The notes beneath the pieces were generated by a model. That model did not search any database and was not told the origin of the DNA. It saw only the letters and a program-made list of their open reading frames with translations. From the NCBI GenBank assembly GCA_032158295.1, contig CM063244.1:23227930-23291929 (forward strand): a stretch of DNA of 64,000 bases. Reading direction: 5' to 3'. This DNA comes from Pycnopodia helianthoides. Lineage: Eukaryota > Echinodermata > Asteroidea > Forcipulatida > Asteriidae. Positions 58,458-64,000 of the stretch are shown piece by piece (positions within the stretch are counted from its first letter, which is position 1; each line of letters starts with the position of its first letter). The position numbers and the translations under genes were made by a program.

Positions 58458-58804
58458 TTAAAGGTATTTTACACTTTTGGTAACAGCTCAAAATTTGACA
58501 AACCTGTAGAAGTTTGAGATCGATCGGTCATCTGGGTCACGAGAAAATAGTGAAAAACCGATTACACATTTGCATGAAATCATATAGATTCAACAAAAAT
58601 GAATAAAACGTTCACTGAGCGATAAACTCCAATCGGAAAGTTAGTTTATTCATTTCTCATCAAATATGACATTTCAGACAGAAATATTTCAAGGGATGTT
58701 TTCTACTATCATCATCATTAGACCGTGTAAGTTTTATGTACATCTGTGATCAAAAAGTATATTTTACAAGGTTTTTTGTTACCAATTCTGTAATGTTCCT
58801 TTAA
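58458..58804. mobile_element. Chimeric TTAA MITE upstream of copy B exon 1
   Basis: First about 40 bp (ttaaaggtattttacacttt ... ggtaacagctcaaaa) are family 2 as at 21423; the rest (gaaaaccgattacacatttg-like to attctgtaatgttccttttaa) is family 1 in reverse. It stands at the site where copy A has an intact family 2 element. Confidence 0.8.
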
Positions 58805-59601
58805 AAAAAACATTTTTTTGTATGCTATAGGGCACTCGGATAGCTGCATGTGTGACAACTTTTAACTGCTTGTTTGATTAATTAGCAAATAACCAGAAAT
58901 ACAGTGGTACAACTAACCTTGTTTCAGATCCATTTAAACATGAAAGTAGCCGGTTACGAAAACTTGAAATATACCCTTAGGGAAAACAAGAACGTATATG
59001 GTTTGGCCCCAATGCTTGCAACTCATATACTAACCTGATATTGGATTCTCTGCAAGCAGCCCAACCGCGAGGTTAACATTTGATTTAATCTTGTGTTATT
59101 ATTAATGTCTATTTTTAAAAACTAATTTATTCTGGATTGTAACGAAACATGGACAAATAAATTGTATCTTAGTGCTAAATCACTTAATGGCAATTCCATG
59201 TAATCTCAAAACAAATTAGTGTCACTCTTTCGACTCATTCGTTTATTTGTAATGATTTATTTAATTTGTTGACGATGATTGATCTCCGTTCCTTTATTAG
59301 ACATATTGTAAAGTTCCTGTTCAGTTTCATCTGAAAATCGAAAATAAATCACAATAAATCTCCCATTACAGATATTAAAATCATAAGCGTGGCGAATTCT
59401 ATATCGCGAAAGCAGCAAGCTACCAACATACAGCCAAAACTAATGAAGCATGTGCACGAATAGCACAATTCCGTGTGCGCGGCGCCATGCACCGACCTGT
59501 CAGCTTATTGTGTTACCAAAATGTGAGCATCATCTCCCCACTGCTAGCTTCCTTCAAGACGATCAGAGCATACTGATCGAAACGTTGAGTCGTTAACAAC
59601 C

Positions 59602-59640
59602 GGTTCTTTTCAGAACCAACAGTCATTCAAAAGAGATTTT
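59602..59640 (+). other. Histone-mRNA-like 3' stem-loop, copy 3
   Basis: GGTTCT-TTTC-AGAACC (59602-59617), preceded by gttaacaacc and followed by tcattcaaaagagatttt. An upstream imperfect hairpin gatcagagcatactgatc is present. The downstream 45 bp resemble those after copy 2 (acacgg-t-taccgcaa). Confidence 0.6.
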
Positions 59641-59819
59641 AACACGGTGTTACCGCAAACCTCTCTTAATTATAGCTTCCTTCAGTCATGCGGTAGAACC
59701 ACCCAAACCAATGTGTGGTAACTACATTTAAAGACTGTTTGACTACTACAACAGGCATATTAATAATTATCTTCCAGTACGCGCTAATCTTCCAATCAGA
59801 TGCTCGAACCGGAGTGTGA

Positions 59820-60405
59820 TATTATACACATATGGACTGGCAATGAGGTCACTAGAGCACGTCTATTCCCCCGAGGGACTGTGAGTGACCAGAAGAGGGA
59901 CCTATTTCCCGAGGCCGTTAATCAACAGACGTTATAACACACCTCTTGCTAGTTCTGTATTCTGGTTGGCTGAAACACGGTCACGTGGGATGAACTATTA
60001 TAGGCTAGTGCATGAGATTTGCACAACCATGAACTAGACATCGCACGCGCGTAGTTTGCGGGAAATAGTTTCCGAAGCGGGCAATAGTCTTTTCAATTTT
60101 TGACTGGTTACAGCGCCCTCAAGAGGTTACCAGGCTCATCTTAAAAAGAAAAAAGGCGGCATCTGGATCGGATTACGGTAGTTTCTTTTCTTGTTTCATA
60201 TTTTGGACCGAGTTGTGTTATAAAACACATATGGACTGCCATGATTCGGTCACTAGAGCTCGTCTATCCCCCCTCGGGCCTGTGAGTGACCAGAAGAGGG
60301 ACCTATTTCCGCCTCGGGAAATAGGTCCCTCTTCTGGTAACTCACAGTCCCTCGGGGAATAGACGTGCTCTAGTGACCTCATTGCCAGTCCATATGTGTA
60401 TAATA
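59820..60405. mobile_element. Fold-back element with about 90-bp TIRs and TTATAACAC core
   Basis: Left arm 59820-59913 (attatacacatatggactgg ... gaccagaagagggacc), core from ttataacacacc (59932) to ttgtgttataa (60222), then the arm again (to about 60312) and its reverse complement to 60405. Core shares ttctg--tt-tg-ttgg and g(g/c)tcac(a/g)tg with 9745-9800. No ORF. Confidence 0.75.
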
Positions 60406-60529
60406 ACCTACTCCCAGTTTTTATATTGCACTCTGCGTATTGTGAGTGTCAATGCGTCACGCTCCGCATACGGTCAGTGCACAAATTACATTCTAAACTT
60501 TGCGCGCAAAAACAAAAACATAACCTAAC

Positions 60530-60550
60530 CATAGATATTCTATATCTATG
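60530..60550. mobile_element. 21-nt remnant of a CATAGA-type TIR element
   Basis: A near-perfect 21-nt palindrome, equal to the outermost bases of the two ends of 60711-61307 joined together, flanked by the 8-bp direct repeat AACCTAAC (60522-60529, 60551-60558). It looks like an element that lost its interior. Confidence 0.6.
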
Positions 60551-60607
60551 AACCTAACCTCATTGACTCAATGAGGCTGGAAGATAAATTCGTTATCATA
60601 CTCGAGC

Positions 60608-60710
60608 TCGTGGAATACGGAAAAATATAGCGCGTCTGCGTCCCATATCCATCTCGGCCTTCGTTGGATATGGGACGCAGAATTGCGCTATATTTTTTCG
60701 TATTCCACTC
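60608..60710. repeat. Palindrome split by a later insertion
   Basis: gtggaatacggaaaaatata ... tatattttttcgtattccac, with inner arms gcgtcccatatcca/tggatatgggacgc. The right outer arm is interrupted by the element at 60711-61307. Confidence 0.8.
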
Positions 60711-61307
60711 CATAGATATAGAATATAATACCTAGATCGGCCGCGCGTACATACGCGGGTTTTGGCATGGGCGCAGCCATTGGTACCAAGCGGTCACGTG
60801 CTGGTGGTCAAAACATTGAACGCGCACTAGACGTGACGAACGCGTTTACGTTTAAAGTGGTGTTATAGTATAGCAAAACCCATTTCTAGAGCAAAGTTTA
60901 ACGCAGGCCTAATTACCCTCCAAACTGATATAATAATACGTAATTGCTTTGTTTTCTTTAAATTGTATAATTCAAATTATGCACGGTCTACGTGCACACT
61001 GCAGTGTTTTTATGCTACTACCGGTAAGAAATAAATGACTAGCCCGTGTTATACTTACACATTTTTGCTTATGTTGAGTTTATGAATCTTGCTTTTTGTC
61101 ATTTATCCAAGAAATGGGTCTTTAAATTGTGCCACAAACCTGTCAAATAATATAGCCCACCGTGGACTATTCTCCATGTTCATCTTCAGTGCGTTACCAC
61201 CAGCACGTGACTTTTTAGCGCGTCCACGAAGAACCAGGAATTTTTGTGTACGGATTATGGCGCGTATGTACGCGCGGCCGATCTAGGTATTATATTCTAT
61301 ATCTATG
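60711..61307. mobile_element. 597-bp TIR element, CATAGA family, 9-bp target duplication
   Basis: TIRs of about 47 bp begin CATAGATATAGAATATAATA and end in the GC-rich gcgcgtacatacgcg. Flanked by ATTCCACTC on both sides (60702-60710 and 61308-61316). No transposase. Internal cggtcacgtg and gcgcgtccacg blocks. Confidence 0.88.
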
Positions 61308-61353
61308 ATTCCACTCGCGCTTGTGTGATAACTTATAATAACTGCTATTATTC

Positions 61354-61487
61354 TATAAAACAATGTTACATACACGTCACCACGAAATACTTCCATGACT
61401 TAATAGGACTGCCAATTAGATTTGCAAATCTCACAATGCCTGTTTTTCGTAAACTTCGTAATAAAGTTTAAAGAACCTTTTGTCTTT
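61354..61487 (+). repeat. 134-bp direct repeat, left copy
   Basis: ataaaacaatgttacataca ... gaaccttttgtcttt recurs at 61804-61937 with one or two differences. The pair brackets a family 1 MITE. Confidence 0.85.
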
Positions 61488-61751
61488 TAAAGGAAAGTGA
61501 AAAGCCGGTTACACATTTGTATGAAATCATATAGATTAAACAAATGAATAAAACGCTCACTGAACGATAAACTCCAATCGGAAAATCAGTTTATTCATTT
61601 CTCATCAAATATGGCATTTCAAACAGAAATATTTCAAGGGATGTTTTTTTTACTATCATCATCATTAGACCCTGTAAGTTTTATGTAAATCTGTGATCAA
61701 AAAGTATATTTTACAAGTTTTTTTCTTACCAATTCTGTAATGTTCCTTTAA
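61485..61751. mobile_element. TTAA MITE family 1, internally deleted
   Basis: Right end attctgtaatgttcctttaa intact; the left end jumps from ttaaaggaa to agtgaaaagccggttacac, missing about 120 bp of the full element. Confidence 0.75.
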
Positions 61752-61803
61752 AGACTGTTTGACTACTACAACAGGCTTATCAATAGATACATGCTATACT
61801 TCC

Positions 61804-61937
61804 ATAAAACAATGTTACATACACGTCACCACGAAATACTTCCATGACTTAATAGGACTGCCAATTAGATTTGTAAATCTCACAATGCCTGTTTTTCGTA
61901 AACTTCGTAATAAAGTTTAAAGAACCTTTTGTCTTTT
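61804..61937 (+). repeat. 134-bp direct repeat, right copy
   Basis: See the left copy at 61354-61487. Contains ccacgaaatacttccatgac and cgtaaacttcgtaataaagt. Confidence 0.85.
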
Positions 61938-62060
61938 GAGTTTACAATAATTATTTTAACAGCAGGTTTCTATTTTTTTTTTTTAAAGAACTAATCCAAA
62001 GCTAAACCTCTGCCTATTGTAATGTGCAATTCTGATATTATGCCACAGGACAAGGCTTCC

Positions 62061-62433
62061 TTAAAGACCCTGTACACTATGGTAAGATCGAAAAACGCAA
62101 ATGTTCACAGATTCACACATAGCTTACATGATTTAAAGTAAATGGTAGAAAGGGTTCCTTAAAATATTTCTGCCTAAATGTTATCGTAAAATATTTCTGC
62201 CTAAAATGCTATCGTTTATGAGAAATGAGTAAAACAATAGTTTTTATCGCGGTTGATAAAAACTTGATGTTTGAAAAACAGAATAAGGTCTCTTTTCACT
62301 ATTTTCTCGTGACCTCGATGACCAATTGAGCTCAAACTTTCACAGGCTTGTTTGTTCATGCATAATTATGTTAAATCACACGAAATGTGGACACTGATTT
62401 TGAGCTGTTACCAAAAGTGTACAATACCTTTAA
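62061..62433. mobile_element. TTAA MITE family 2, reverse copy
   Basis: ttaaagaccctgtacactat ... aaaagtgtacaatacctttaa, TTAA at both ends; reverse-oriented relative of 21423-21764. A short internal duplication (aaaatatttctgcctaaa) is present. Confidence 0.8.
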
Positions 62434-62690
62434 GGGAAGGTATGCGATTGGTAATCACTCTAAAAATTAATGGCAATAAAAACTTACTTGTTTAGAAGTA
62501 AATCAACTTTCGATAGTATGAAGCATTTTGAGAAATATTTCGATTAAAAATACTTTGAATATCCCAATCTTTCTGATGTTACTGTTCGACAAAAAGATAC
62601 GTTTGGTTCTGTAATATGCAGATCAGTGAAGGCGAAGTATTCATCATTTAAACAAAATCTGGTGCTTCCTTAGACTATTGGTCCGGAAAT
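62434..62690. mobile_element. Partial family 3 MITE
   Basis: gattggtaatcactctaaaa-ttaatggc-ataaaaacttact matches the left part of 11372-11750. The right terminus is not recognisable. Confidence 0.45.
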
Positions 62691-63097
62691 GTAAAGTATT
62701 CCTCCCTGTTTGCAGGATATAGGAATTAGTCAGTGCGGTGAAGAGTGAAAGTAAAGTCACATACTAACCTATGCTTTGGTCCAATTAAATAATCCTAAAT
62801 GTTGAAACATGTTTTTAAATCCTCTATGTTTTTAAAAATCTTTCGATGTTTGTAACTTTGTTTGTTTGTTGGTTGCTTAGATGATCTTTCCGCCAAGGGA
62901 ACTCGGATATTGGCAATATAATGAAACATTAGTTAAAGTATTATTAGGCAAATACAGTAAGCAAAAGAGACAAATACAGTAAGCAAAAGAGACAGGTTTT
63001 TAAGCAATAATTAAACATATGAGAATTATTGAATAACCAAGATTTTCATATGATTTAAATATTTATGTTTTAGTGTTATTTCTAACTGTATAATTGT

Positions 63098-63235
63098 GAA
63101 TGTCAAGTAATGAACCACAAGGGAAACTGACTGGGTAAATTTCAAATAGTTTGGGGCCTTTGAACAAAGAAAAATTGACTAGAGCGGGATTTGAACCAAC
63201 GACCCTTGGATTAACGTGATATACACAAATTGTGA
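63098..63235 (-). mobile_element. tRNA-derived SINE, 5'-truncated
   Basis: agtaatgaaccacaagggaa, aaactgactgggtaaatttc and gcgggatttgaaccaacgac match 23690-23800; the tRNA A-box part is missing after ggattaacgtg. Confidence 0.65.
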
Positions 63236-64000
63236 GACGTATTGTGTTTTTTGTCGAAAAATTACAGACTTGGTTGGGGACTTTAACTTTTAAGGGTAGG
63301 TTGTCCAGCTGTGGAGGTCCGGTAGATGTGTAATTGGGTCCCGGTGTGTCAATTGTTTGTTGTAGGGCCTTGATGCCATTTATTTGTTGTGGCCACAATG
63401 GTTTGGACTGACGTCTGTTAGTGTCGGGACGACGGTATGCCTACTACTAAATCTCACTTGGGGAATATTGCGCAATGTTGTGCGTGTGAATTAAATCCAG
63501 AAGCTGTGGCAACAATCAAGTTGCTTTTGATACGTTGTCAAGTCCGAGTATAAGAGTGAGCCATAAAAGCCCAACAAGGTGGGTTATTGTAAGGCTTGTT
63601 TAAATAATATAATTATACTAGATAATGAATTATGCAGATAGTATTGATAGTCCACAATGCCTACAGTATAGGCCTACGCCACTTGCATGGATCACTGGAT
63701 TTGTTTTGTCAGTTGTTTTTTTGGGGGGGGGCTAGCCTATAGTCAAGTACCAAACCTTGCTCAACATAAGAAACAAGAAACTTAACACAAGAAACAAAAA
63801 TAAAAGCAGTGTTGTCTGAACCATTTCACTTTGACAATTTGAACCTTTACTTATTAAAGTTTCGTTGGAATAAGTTTTCTTTGAAAAAATTGTTTCATAT
63901 CCTAGTAATGAAGAAGAACCGACTAGGTTTAGTTTAGGGATTATATCTCTCCCCCCCCCCATTTCATTAGACTGGTACCCTGTGATCCACATTTTACGAA

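Larger units (their letters stand above)
40880..64000. repeat. Segmental duplication, unit B (reaches right edge)
   Basis: Counterpart of 310-26000. The flank upstream of exon 1 still aligns at the right edge (63560-64000 with about 25540-25960), so the duplicated segment includes the presumed promoter of both genes. Its kinase part (34.7-40 kb) must have a counterpart left of the window if the duplication was complete. Confidence 0.82.

Noticed and set aside
59550..59600. Hammerhead-ribozyme-like block (actgatcgaaacg) before the stem-loop at 59602
   Set aside because: The CUGANGA core is not present; only the GAAA part fits.

Overview
This is eukaryotic, AT-rich, intron-rich DNA with no operons, no bacterial signals and no full-length autonomous transposon. 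It carries one complete and one incomplete tandem copy of a MET/RON-type receptor tyrosine kinase (hepatocyte-growth-factor-receptor family), both on the minus strand. The domain order (Sema, PSI, IPT repeats, one membrane span, split tyrosine kinase) and the dense small SINEs and MITEs suggest a marine invertebrate deuterostome, most likely an echinoderm. The organism is an inference; the family assignment rests on directly visible motifs.

Layout, read right to left in the direction of transcription. Copy B runs from its start codon at 58396 to a stop at 34703 in 18 coding exons. All exon phases join, giving 4065 nt of CDS (1354 residues plus stop). Its exons are: Sema (exons 1-4), PSI (5), IPT-like region (6-12), transmembrane (13), juxtamembrane (14), kinase (15-18). 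Exon 18, with the end of the kinase and a YLNV docking motif, is short and lies under a longer ORF on the other strand. About 13 kb with no recognisable gene separates it from copy A, which starts at 21361 and runs off the left edge after its transmembrane exon (ends at 1027); its juxtamembrane and kinase exons are outside the window. Copy A matches copy B exon for exon, with two length differences: a 1-nt deletion in exon 6 that gives an immediate stop, and a 24-nt in-frame difference in exon 13.

The duplication includes introns and 5' flank: roughly 310-26000 matches roughly 40880-64000, and the B unit reaches the right edge. Because the two copies are paralogous, each acts as an empty-site control for insertions in the other. 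This resolves precise target-site duplications for several non-autonomous elements: TTAA MITEs, an element with TIRs starting CATAGA and 8-9-bp duplications, a GTCAG-terminal element with 4-bp duplications, and fold-back elements. Several tRNA-derived SINE families, a 144-bp minisatellite, LINE reverse-transcriptase tails, and three copies of a histone-mRNA-like 3' stem-loop complete the repeat landscape.

The most unusual items are the tandem MET pair with a lesion in one copy, a chimeric MITE just upstream of copy B exon 1, nested TIR elements at 60.5-61.3 kb, and repeated splice-donor segments at exon 3 of copy B.
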